6,310 nt of DNA from an uncultured Gammaproteobacteria bacterium (lineage in GTDB: Bacteria > Pseudomonadota > Gammaproteobacteria > Magnimaribacterales > D2472): assembly GCA_913050015.1 (NCBI GenBank), contig CAJXAZ010000038.1:1-6310 (forward strand). The letters run 5' to 3'. Below the pieces are notes generated by a model. It saw only the letters and a program-made list of their open reading frames with translations, was not told the DNA's origin and made no database searches. Of this stretch, positions 1-6,228 are shown piece after piece. Numbering within the stretch: position 1 is the stretch's first letter; each line of letters starts with the position of its first letter. The position numbers and the translations under genes were made by a program.

Positions 1-982
1 CTAAAATATCAACGCCTTGCTGATTCCAAAAATGCAAAAGATCAATGAAAATCCAATTTTCTGTGAGTTTATCGCCCTCACGACGATACATATCTATTAT
101 TCTCATATCGCCTGGTTTTCCAGTTGCAGGCATACCCATAAAACCTCCTGATGGAGTAAGTGTCAGATTAGGCCATCCAAAAAAACCGCCAAAATTACCC
201 TCTGCAACGCGACATAAATGTCCATTAAAAGTTCGATCTTTAAAGCCAGCCCTAAAAGGACCAGAGTGCTGCTCAGCATACCTTTCAATTGTATAAGTTG
301 CGCCAATACCTGCGGGACCCCACCAAATCATATCCTCATTCCAGCTTCTTCTAAGCTCCTCCACAAGTGGAAGATCTTGCTCTTCTTGCCAAGTCTTGAT
401 GTCATTAACCATGAAGTCAATTGTAGCTAAAGTTTTTTCACCTTCAGCAGCATCTTGCTCTTCAAACATTAAACCCTCATGGGTCATTGGTCCTGGCTGA
501 ACAAGATGTGCGCCTGTTTGAGGTGGAAAAGGGTTTAATCCAACTTGCATCATGACATGCGGAATATCAAAAAACATTGCAGTTTCAGTTATCTTACCAT
601 TTTCGACTTTGTTGTATTCGCAGTAACGTAATAGAGCCATCTTTCTTGATGGTGCAATTCCAAGCCATTCATTATCAAAGAGTCCCATAAGATGTCCCAT
701 AGAAACTACCCATACAGAATCAAATCCATCAATTTCATTTTTACCAGCCATGAATATATCCATACGCCTTTGAATACTCTTAAATGAATTTCGGAAGGGC
801 TGCCAAAAAATTTCTGAAACTTCTTTAGCATCTTTAAGCTCATTAAAAGGGTGGTACCCACGCCAAATATAATTTTCTGAAATATGACTCTCTAAAACCT
901 TTGTGATATCAGCTCCTTGAGCACCATCTAATGCCTTATAGTATTCTAAAATTATCTTTTTTTCTGCTTGATAGTTACTCAT
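1..982 (-). CDS. Tandem SnoaL-like (NTF2-fold) domain protein, 3' end cut by the window edge
   Basis: The frame is open from an ATG at 982-980 to the left edge: 327 codons and no stop. The protein begins MSNYQAEKKIILEYYKALDG. Two copies of a SnoaL-like/NTF2 fold are visible. Copy 1 is about residues 8-150 and ends in the typical strand pattern NGKITETAMFFDIPHVMMQVG (130-148). Copy 2 is about 185-327 and ends in a matching pattern, GDKLTENWIFIDLLHFWNQQG (303-323). The family comprises small alpha+beta barrel enzymes (polyketide cyclases, isomerases, dehydratases) and many uncharacterised proteins. Neither copy shows a catalytic set I can name. The start is supported by AAGGA at 989-993, six bases upstream, inside the end of the GMC gene; only two bases separate the genes, so they are co-transcribed. 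The second domain looks nearly complete, so probably few residues are missing. A cytoplasmic role on the GMC product is inference. The family call is firm, the reaction unknown. Confidence 0.85.
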   Translation of the reverse strand, partial: MSNYQAEKKIILEYYKALDGAQGADITKVLESHISENYIWRGYHPFNELKDAKEVSEIFWQPFRNSFKSIQRRMDIFMAGKNEIDGFDSVWVVSMGHLMGLFDNEWLGIAPSRKMALLRYCEYNKVENGKITETAMFFDIPHVMMQVGLNPFPPQTGAHLVQPGPMTHEGLMFEEQDAAEGEKTLATIDFMVNDIKTWQEEQDLPLVEELRRSWNEDMIWWGPAGIGATYTIERYAEQHSGPFRAGFKDRTFNGHLCRVAEGNFGGFFGWPNLTLTPSGGFMGMPATGKPGDMRIIDMYRREGDKLTENWIFIDLLHFWNQQGVDIL

Positions 983-984
983 AC

Positions 985-2589
985 TTAATCCTTATTTAAA
1001 ATCATTTTTGAACCCATTTCTGCAATCATCATGGTTGGGGCTGATGTATTTCCACTTGTTATATTTGGCATAATTGAGGCATCGATAACTCGTAAGTTGC
1101 TCATTCCCTTAACCTTTAAATTAATAGGATCAACAACTGACATTTCATCAATGCCCATTTTACAAGTTCCCACAGGGTGATAGACAGTTAGTGCTGTTTT
1201 TCGTATGTAATTTAATATCTCCTCATCACTCTGAATAGGATCCCCTGGTGCCATTTCTTTACCCCTAACATCGTCAAATACCTCAGATGAAAGTAGTTCT
1301 CTTGCTTTTTTTAGGGCTTCAATCATAGTAGTTTCATCTCTCTTATCTGATAAAAAATTATGGTCAATTAGCGTCTTATATATTCCATCTTCTTTTGCTA
1401 GTTTTACAGATCCTGTGCTAAATGGATTTAACAAGCATGTAAAGATTGAATAGCCATGTCCAAATTCAAACTTTCTCCCACGATGGCTTCTAAAGATTGG
1501 AGTGAAGTGGAATTGAATATCAGGATTTTTATCATCCGTTTTTTTAGTCTTTGCAAAGCCGCCTGCTTCAACATAATTAGTAGTCCACCAGCCCATCTTA
1601 TTAAAATAGTAATTAAAAGGTGCAGTTAAAACATTAGGAATTAAGGATCTCCACGAAACACCAATAGATTCTGTCTTCTCAGAACGAATAGTAACCATGC
1701 AGTCAAGATGGTCCTGTAAATTCTTACCAACACCGGGTAAATTATTTTTACAAGTGATACCTAAATCCTGAAGCTCTTTCTTATCTCCTATTCCAGAGGC
1801 TAGAAGTAAACGTGGAGAATCTATCGCTCCAGCACAAATAATAACTTCTTTATTAAAACTAATTTTTCTATCAAACCCATCAACTGAAATATTAATCGTG
1901 CTGACTTTATCGCCCTGTATATCAAGAGTACTCACTGTTGTCTTTGTAAGGATTGTGAGGTTGGCTCTATTAAGTACTGGCTCAAGAAAGGCGTTGAATG
2001 AACTAACACGCCTACCATTACTTTGAGTTACGTTATAAATACCTAGACCAATTTGTGATGAAGCATTAAAATCTGGATTTTGAGATAATCCAATTACACT
2101 TCCAGCTGATACAAATCTTTTTCCTGCATCATTAGCATCTTGGGGCGAAACTACTGATAATTCTCCATCAAAACCATGATATTTTGAATCGCCACCTGCA
2201 TTATTATTTTCAAGTTTTTTAAAGACTGGTAAAACTTCATCATAAGACCATCCTTTGCATCCTAATGCAGACCAATTATCATAGTCATTCTTATTACCAC
2301 GAATATAAACCATTCCATTTATTGAGCTGGAACCTCCGAGGCATTTTCCACGATTAACAGTAATGCTTCGATTTTCTAAATTCTTTTGTGGCGTACCTTC
2401 GTAGGCATAATCAAATTTTTTATTCCCATAAACACCAAAAATACCAGCAGGTATTTTAATCCAAGGACTCTTTTCACTTCCACCAGCTTCAACCAGGCAC
2501 ACAGAGTTCTTTGGATTAGCACTAAGTCTATTTGCTATAACGCAGCCAGCTGACCCAGCTCCAATAACAATATAGTCATATGTTTTCAA
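985..2589 (-). CDS. GMC-family FAD-dependent oxidoreductase (choline dehydrogenase-like)
   Basis: This 534-residue flavoprotein has the usual length for the family and would oxidise an alcohol group to a carbonyl. The FAD-binding Rossmann motif is at residues 7-22 (G10-x-G12-x-x-G15), with E34 placed to bind the adenosine ribose. GMC signature 1 is at 81-98 (GKCLGGSSSINGMVYIRG) and signature 2 at 254-268 (GAIDSPRLLLASGIG). The active-site pair is H471 in YHPVGTCKMG and N514 in SGNTSAPTMMIAE. There is no signal peptide, so it should act in the cytoplasm. The start codon is TTG: AAGGGG sits six bases upstream, the Rossmann strand starts at residue 5, and the next in-frame Met is only at residue 93. 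The gene follows the MalG-like stop by three bases. Similarity to choline dehydrogenase shows the fold and chemistry, not the substrate. In a sugar-type ABC operon a polyol, glycoside or amino alcohol is as likely as choline. Confidence 0.95.
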   Translation of the reverse strand: MKTYDYIVIGAGSAGCVIANRLSANPKNSVCLVEAGGSEKSPWIKIPAGIFGVYGNKKFDYAYEGTPQKNLENRSITVNRGKCLGGSSSINGMVYIRGNKNDYDNWSALGCKGWSYDEVLPVFKKLENNNAGGDSKYHGFDGELSVVSPQDANDAGKRFVSAGSVIGLSQNPDFNASSQIGLGIYNVTQSNGRRVSSFNAFLEPVLNRANLTILTKTTVSTLDIQGDKVSTINISVDGFDRKISFNKEVIICAGAIDSPRLLLASGIGDKKELQDLGITCKNNLPGVGKNLQDHLDCMVTIRSEKTESIGVSWRSLIPNVLTAPFNYYFNKMGWWTTNYVEAGGFAKTKKTDDKNPDIQFHFTPIFRSHRGRKFEFGHGYSIFTCLLNPFSTGSVKLAKEDGIYKTLIDHNFLSDKRDETTMIEALKKARELLSSEVFDDVRGKEMAPGDPIQSDEEILNYIRKTALTVYHPVGTCKMGIDEMSVVDPINLKVKGMSNLRVIDASIMPNITSGNTSAPTMMIAEMGSKMILNKD

Positions 2590-2592
2590 CTA

Positions 2593-3750
2593 CTACCCCT
2601 TAACAGCTCCAGCAGTTAAACCACTTACTATCTGCCTCTGAAAAAACATAACCAAAAAGAATAGTGGCGCAATTATGGATACTGCTGCAGCAACTGCTAC
2701 AACCTGATCAGTTGTAGTGGTTTCCATATTAAACATACTAGCAATAGCTGGAACCATAGTTGTATTTTGAGCCTCTAGTAGCATTGAAGTTACTAAGAAA
2801 TCGTTATAGGCCAAAAGAAAGCTAAAAAGTCCTGTAGTAATAACACCAGGCCACATTACCGGCATAATAACTCGTCTAAACGCTTGAAAATGACTACATC
2901 CATCGACTCTTGCAGCTTCATCAAGTTCAGCTGGAATACTTTGGAAGAATGAACGTAACATCCAGATTGTAAAAGGCTGATTAATGGCAACCAGAACAGC
3001 AACTGTTGCCCAGGGCATTCCATAAAATGTTGGCGCAGCATCACCAAATATTGGTCTAAGTATTTCAGCAGAATTTATAAAAAATGGAAGATAGCCAGTA
3101 ACTAAAACTGAGTGAGGAAGGGCGCGAAAAACTAGGGCAATAATGAGAATCCAAAATGCTAGATTTGAGCCAGATCTTGCCAGTCCATATCCAGCTAAAG
3201 TACCAAAAGTAAGTGAAATAGAGACAACACCAGTTGTAACCAAGAGAGAATTTTTGAAATTATTTATAAAGTCTCTTTCAAACCATACAGTTGAGTAATG
3301 CTCTGTAGAAAATCCTATTATGTTGTTGCCTAATACACCAGTATATTCATTTAAAACAGAAAGGATAGAAGGCATAATAGCAAAAAAAACTACAATAAAT
3401 GAGATACCAAATGTCATAGAGCCAATAATCCACCCAAAACCTACATAGCCGTTTGGAGAATATTGATTTACCTTTCTTCCTAACCAGCCTGTTGTAAGTT
3501 TTGCAGTAAAAAGAATTATTGCAAGCCCAACTGTTATATCTATAAATGAAAGCCCTTTACCTTGAGATAAAGTTGCTGGTCCAAAAATTACATTTAATGC
3601 GTTGGAGTTAAACGCATCAAGAGGAAGTTTTACACTTATAACACTGATCCAAAAAATTGGGAAAGCCGCCACAATACACCAAAATATTAGAAAAAAATAT
3701 GAACTAAAACGGAGTGTAAGAGGTTGTTTTATTAAATTTATATCCTTCAT
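2593..3750 (-). CDS. Carbohydrate ABC transporter permease, MalG-like, with an extra membrane insertion
   Basis: This is the second inner-membrane permease subunit of a CUT1-type importer. The ATPase-coupling EAA loop is clear at residues 278-297: E278-A279-A280, G284, then V-I-M-P at 294-297. The C-terminus QRQIVSGLTAGAVKG is the classic MalG-family tail. Core membrane segments lie at about 16-40, 165-190, 196-222, 245-265, 298-320 and 350-371. The protein has 385 residues, whereas MalG-type subunits usually have about 270-300. The extra length is residues 45-150, between the first segment and the core, and contains two further hydrophobic stretches (about 70-88 and 105-133), giving about eight segments in all. 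The start ATG overlaps the stop of the MalF-like gene (ATGA), and AAGGG lies nine bases upstream at 3760-3764, so the two are translationally coupled. The substrate cannot be read from the sequence. Confidence 0.95.
   Translation of the reverse strand: MKDINLIKQPLTLRFSSYFFLIFWCIVAAFPIFWISVISVKLPLDAFNSNALNVIFGPATLSQGKGLSFIDITVGLAIILFTAKLTTGWLGRKVNQYSPNGYVGFGWIIGSMTFGISFIVVFFAIMPSILSVLNEYTGVLGNNIIGFSTEHYSTVWFERDFINNFKNSLLVTTGVVSISLTFGTLAGYGLARSGSNLAFWILIIALVFRALPHSVLVTGYLPFFINSAEILRPIFGDAAPTFYGMPWATVAVLVAINQPFTIWMLRSFFQSIPAELDEAARVDGCSHFQAFRRVIMPVMWPGVITTGLFSFLLAYNDFLVTSMLLEAQNTTMVPAIASMFNMETTTTDQVVAVAAAVSIIAPLFFLVMFFQRQIVSGLTAGAVKG
2596..2601 (-). promoter_or_regulatory. Ribosome binding site that decides the TTG start of the GMC gene
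   Basis: AAGGGG lies within the last codons of the MalG-like gene, six bases before TTG at 2589-2587. The order on the minus strand is AAGGGG, TAG (stop of the permease), TAG, TTG. Ribosomes ending the permease would be next to the new start, so translational coupling is likely. Without this site the TTG start could not be chosen over an internal Met. Confidence 0.75.
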
Positions 3751-4772
3751 AGTCGCTTACCCTTATAGTCATTCCATACACCTCGTAAAACTGGGATTAA
3801 TAAAAGCGTAATTCCAATCATTGTCAACATCGAACTAGCTGAAGCCCTTCCTATTGAACGATTTCCCATTAGATCAGCAGTTAGAAAATCATAGGTTAAC
3901 CATTGAAGAGATATAACATGTGCTTGTGATGAAAAACCAATTACCTCTTCGAAAACTCGATAGGCATCCATCAGATGAATCAATGTTACAAAAACTATCA
4001 AAGGCATTAGGTGAGGTAATATTACAAAACGTAATTTTTGCCAACGGCTTGCCCCATCGATAATAGCGCTTTCAATAGTATCTTGGTTTACAGTTTGAAG
4101 TCCCGCATAAAAAACAATAGCTGCAAATGGTGCAACATGCCAAACACGATAAAACGTCATCATAAACTCTATCGTCCAAGCTTGTGCAAACATAGCAATA
4201 TCTTTTGCAAACCACCACTCTAGGAATGAAGTCAAAACTCCATCGCCTATAAATAACCACCGAATAGCCAAAGCTCCAATCACTGGAGTAATAATCATTG
4301 GAAGAAGTGATACAAATATCACTGGCCCTCTGATAGATTTAGCTACATTATTTATACAAAGAGCAATTAAGAGGCCGAAAAAAAGAACTAATGGCAAGGT
4401 TATCAAAGTAAACGAAAGTGTGAATCTTAATGCTTTCCAGAAATCAATCAACATAAATTCGTGCCAACTATTATTCGCAAATGCAGCAATTACCCGAGGA
4501 AACTCAAGAACATTTTGATAGTTCGAGAGTCCTACATAATTAGTTTGAGTTATTACTTTACCGTTATCGCCTATTATGGGGATTGTTTTAATTTCTTTGA
4601 TACAAACTTGTCCAGTAAAAGTTGGACTACAAGTTTCAACTTCTAGAGTTTCATATACTGACTGGGTTTGATAAAAACTCTGCTTTAAAACAGTTGCTAA
4701 TGGCAAAGCAATAAATAAAACCATCATTAAAACAGATGGTCCAATAAAAGCTAAAAACGTCTTTTTATTCAT
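3747..4772 (-). CDS. Carbohydrate ABC transporter permease, MalF-like
   Basis: This is the first inner-membrane permease subunit of the importer, 341 residues long. Six hydrophobic segments lie at about 6-28, 116-140, 150-176, 206-226, 250-270 and 314-333. The EAA loop is at 234-253: E234-S-A236, G240, then V-I-L-P at 250-253, the contact site for the ATPase. A long periplasmic loop (about 34-112) separates the first two segments and holds C48 and C57, close enough for a disulfide. The ATG at 4772-4770 is the only sensible start: an in-frame TAA lies four codons upstream, and M16/M17 would cut into the first membrane segment. There is no recognisable Shine-Dalgarno sequence before it (ATTCCTTAGT then ATG), unlike the other complete genes here. 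It follows the binding protein gene after an 89-base gap holding a terminator and a possible promoter. Family call firm, substrate unknown. Confidence 0.95.
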   Translation of the reverse strand: MNKKTFLAFIGPSVLMMVLFIALPLATVLKQSFYQTQSVYETLEVETCSPTFTGQVCIKEIKTIPIIGDNGKVITQTNYVGLSNYQNVLEFPRVIAAFANNSWHEFMLIDFWKALRFTLSFTLITLPLVLFFGLLIALCINNVAKSIRGPVIFVSLLPMIITPVIGALAIRWLFIGDGVLTSFLEWWFAKDIAMFAQAWTIEFMMTFYRVWHVAPFAAIVFYAGLQTVNQDTIESAIIDGASRWQKLRFVILPHLMPLIVFVTLIHLMDAYRVFEEVIGFSSQAHVISLQWLTYDFLTADLMGNRSIGRASASSMLTMIGITLLLIPVLRGVWNDYKGKRL

Positions 4773-4780
4773 ACTAAGGA

Positions 4781-4808
4781 ATTATATCAATAATCAAGAT
4801 TAAAACAA
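4781..4808 (-). promoter_or_regulatory. Possible secondary promoter for the permease/enzyme genes (extended -10)
   Basis: On the minus strand TGATATAAT (4789-4781) is a consensus extended -10 element. A poor -35 match (TTGTTT, 4808-4803) lies 16 bases upstream. It sits just after the terminator, which is where an internal promoter would restart transcription. The predicted start site, about 4774, is only one to three bases before the permease ATG. AT-rich intergenic DNA gives such matches by chance, so confidence is moderate to low. Confidence 0.4.
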
Positions 4809-4815
4809 ATAGGTT

Positions 4816-4846
4816 AAAAAGAAGGCCCTCAATTGAGGGCCCTCTT
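4816..4846 (-). terminator. Intrinsic terminator between the binding protein and permease genes
   Basis: Read on the minus strand, the RNA forms a 12-bp stem (AAGAGGGCCCUC against GAGGGCCUUCUU, with one G-U pair) closed by an AAUU loop and followed by a run of U. The core GGCCCTCAATTGAGGGCC (4824-4841) is a perfect 18-bp palindrome. It begins 15 bases after the binding protein stop and lies 43 bases before the next gene. Placed inside the operon, it should stop most transcripts after the binding protein and let a fraction through to the permeases. The plus strand has no T-run after the stem, so it is one-directional. Confidence 0.9.
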
Positions 4847-4861
4847 GGAGACACATAGTTA

Positions 4862-6070
4862 TTAAATTAAACCACTTTCTGTCGCTGTAATTGTATAAGC
4901 AGCTTCAATGTCAGCAAGCGTCTTTGCAGCACTTTTCTCTCCGTTTAGGAAAGCTGCAAGGCCATTACCTAATGCTGTATGCATTGCGCCCATACCAGGA
5001 GAACTTGAAGGGTAAGGAGCTGCACCATTATCAGCAGTAGCAATAGCGCCCGCTGCTGCAGAACCGGCAACAAAGCCATCAATTAACCAAACAGCGGCGT
5101 CATTGTTAGCTTGTACCATTTCAGTATCAATTCCTTCCATAGCAACTCTGAAAGCCGCATCTGCTTGAGCATCTGTCATGTTTGTTGCAAAAACGATACC
5201 ATCCCACCAGTTAGTAGAGGCCGCTCGGACTGAACCCATTGGAGCAGAAGCCATTACAACTTTACCTACAACCTGAGACTCTTCAGCATTGTCCATGGCA
5301 CCTGCGCGCGTAGCCCATAGGTTAGCCATTGCAATTTTTCCTTGTTGGAATTGTTGCTGAACATAAGTTGAGTCAGAAACAAGGTATTCAGGATCCATAT
5401 ATGGTGTTAGACTTTTCATAGTGTTTAGAGTCGCTAGACCAGCTGCATTATTGATAGAAGGAGTATTTCCTTCACCAAAGAACTCACCACCATTACCTAA
5501 GTAAGTATTAATAAACTCTTCACCAAGATTCCAGCCAGCCTTATAAGTTCCACCAATTGGATAATCAACTAAGTTGTAGCTTTGCATTTTTTTAGCAGCT
5601 GCTACCATTTCAGCATACGTTGTTGGAACCGCAATACCAAGATCTGCAAAGATATCTGCGCGATACATTAGATGCTGGTTATTCACCTGCATAGCAATCG
5701 CCATAATTTTTCCGTTAACTTTAATTAACTGACTAGGCTTTAGTTGACTTCCATACTTAGCAACAAGGTCGTCCAACGGACGGATTGTGCCAGCATTTAA
5801 AAGAGGGACCATTGTGCCTTGAGATACACCACCAATTTGATAAAGAGATGGGTTTGCTGCAAATGCATCAGGCATCTTATCTTTAAAATCAACGTCTAAT
5901 GTTGAAGTAACATTACCACATTCTGCCATAGCATCTGTGACTGCTTTCATAGCATCAAAAGAATTTGAAAGTGATTTGAGCTCAGTATCATTATCAAAAG
6001 AACATGCGGCCCATGCGCCTGTACTTAGTGTTGTAATTGCTACAGCTGTAGCTATTTTTCTTAAAAACAT
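4862..6070 (-). CDS. ABC transporter extracellular solute-binding protein, family 1 (sugar type)
   Basis: This is the periplasmic receptor of the importer, 402 residues, normal for cluster B/family 1 binding proteins. Residues 1-21 form a Sec signal peptide: F2-L-R-K5 charged start, hydrophobic core, then AWA with cleavage expected before A22. The mature protein has only two cysteines, C23 and C51, which could form a disulfide near the N-terminus. Family-like stretches include GTIRPLDDLVAKYG (94-107), NGKIMAIAM (119-127), the Y136-R137-A-D-I segment, YKAGWNLGEEF (176-186) and NWWDGIVFATN (287-297). Y136, W180, W252, W288 and W289 are candidate ring-stacking residues for a carbohydrate; that is inference. 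The ATG has an ideal AAGGAG six bases upstream. It is promoter-proximal and is followed at once by a strong terminator, so it should be the most expressed gene here. The ligand cannot be named from sequence. Confidence 0.93.
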   Translation of the reverse strand: MFLRKIATAVAITTLSTGAWAACSFDNDTELKSLSNSFDAMKAVTDAMAECGNVTSTLDVDFKDKMPDAFAANPSLYQIGGVSQGTMVPLLNAGTIRPLDDLVAKYGSQLKPSQLIKVNGKIMAIAMQVNNQHLMYRADIFADLGIAVPTTYAEMVAAAKKMQSYNLVDYPIGGTYKAGWNLGEEFINTYLGNGGEFFGEGNTPSINNAAGLATLNTMKSLTPYMDPEYLVSDSTYVQQQFQQGKIAMANLWATRAGAMDNAEESQVVGKVVMASAPMGSVRAASTNWWDGIVFATNMTDAQADAAFRVAMEGIDTEMVQANNDAAVWLIDGFVAGSAAAGAIATADNGAAPYPSSSPGMGAMHTALGNGLAAFLNGEKSAAKTLADIEAAYTITATESGLI

Positions 6071-6076
6071 ATAACT

Positions 6077-6082
6077 CTCCTT
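6077..6082 (-). promoter_or_regulatory. Strong ribosome binding site of the binding protein gene
   Basis: AAGGAG on the minus strand, six bases before the ATG at 6070, is a near-ideal Shine-Dalgarno sequence. It fixes the start and fits high expression of the periplasmic receptor. The downstream MalF-like gene has no comparable site. Confidence 0.8.
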
Positions 6083-6138
6083 TATTTATTCTTGATTAAA
6101 AATTTAATAGTTCATCATAAAAAACAATGCTTTATTGC

Positions 6139-6156
6139 TTTGCATACGATTGCAAA
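6139..6156. promoter_or_regulatory. Candidate LacI-family operator over the predicted start site
   Basis: TTTGCATACGATTGCAAA is an inverted repeat with six-base arms (TTTGCA and TGCAAA) around a centre carrying CG at the dyad axis. A central CG between TTGCA-like half-sites is the usual form of LacI/GalR-family operators. It lies immediately downstream of the -10 box and covers about -4 to +14 relative to the predicted start, the classic place for a repressor. No regulator gene is in the window, so the family assignment rests on the site alone. Confidence 0.5.
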
Positions 6157-6158
6157 AT

Positions 6159-6187
6159 ATTATAACACAGAGTATTAATCCCTAAAG
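6159..6187 (-). promoter_or_regulatory. Main operon promoter upstream of the binding protein gene
   Basis: TGTTATAAT (6167-6159, minus strand) is a perfect -10 hexamer with the TGn extension. The -35 region is weak (TTTAGG at 6186-6181 with 16-base spacing). That is typical of promoters relying on the extended -10 or on an activator. Transcription would begin near 6152 and give a leader of about 80 bases ahead of the binding protein ATG. Confidence 0.6.
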
Positions 6188-6194
6188 TACTTTA
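6183..6194. repeat. Perfect 12-bp palindrome in the -35 region
   Basis: TAAAGTACTTTA is a perfect palindrome overlapping the weak -35 region of the main promoter, centred near -36. It could be a second regulator site. In AT-rich DNA a palindrome of this length in a gap of this size is uncommon but not rare, so it may be chance. Confidence 0.3.
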
Positions 6195-6228
6195 TTGGAG
6201 TGGTATTCAATAATAAAACCTTACATAT

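Noticed and set aside
45..430. Two plus-strand open frames (83 and 70 codons) opposite the SnoaL-like gene
   Set aside because: They lie antisense to a frame with clear domain patterns, have no ribosome site or family resemblance, and overlap each other.
985..2589. Naming the GMC enzyme betA
   Set aside because: The motifs are shared by the whole GMC family and no betaine pathway genes are visible, so choline specificity is unsupported.
2856..3047. A 63-codon minus-strand frame within the MalG-like gene
   Set aside because: It is an out-of-frame shadow of the region encoding the EAA loop; the permease frame is certain.
3602..4646. Short open frames (about 61-69 codons) on both strands over the permease genes
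   Set aside because: They are shadows of the MalF/MalG-like frames with no independent signals.
5999..6010. Lipoprotein signal at C23 of the binding protein
   Set aside because: The residues before the cysteine are W-A-A, lacking the Leu-like residue of a lipobox; the AWA site fits ordinary signal peptidase cleavage better.
6095..6108. ATTAAA-AA-TTTAAT inverted repeat in the binding protein leader
   Set aside because: It is made only of A and T, would form a weak hairpin, and such repeats are expected by chance in this AT-rich leader.
6192..6213. Inverted repeat TTATTG/CAATAA after the upstream gene as a terminator
   Set aside because: It has only six AT-rich pairs, a ten-base loop and no U-run on the minus strand.
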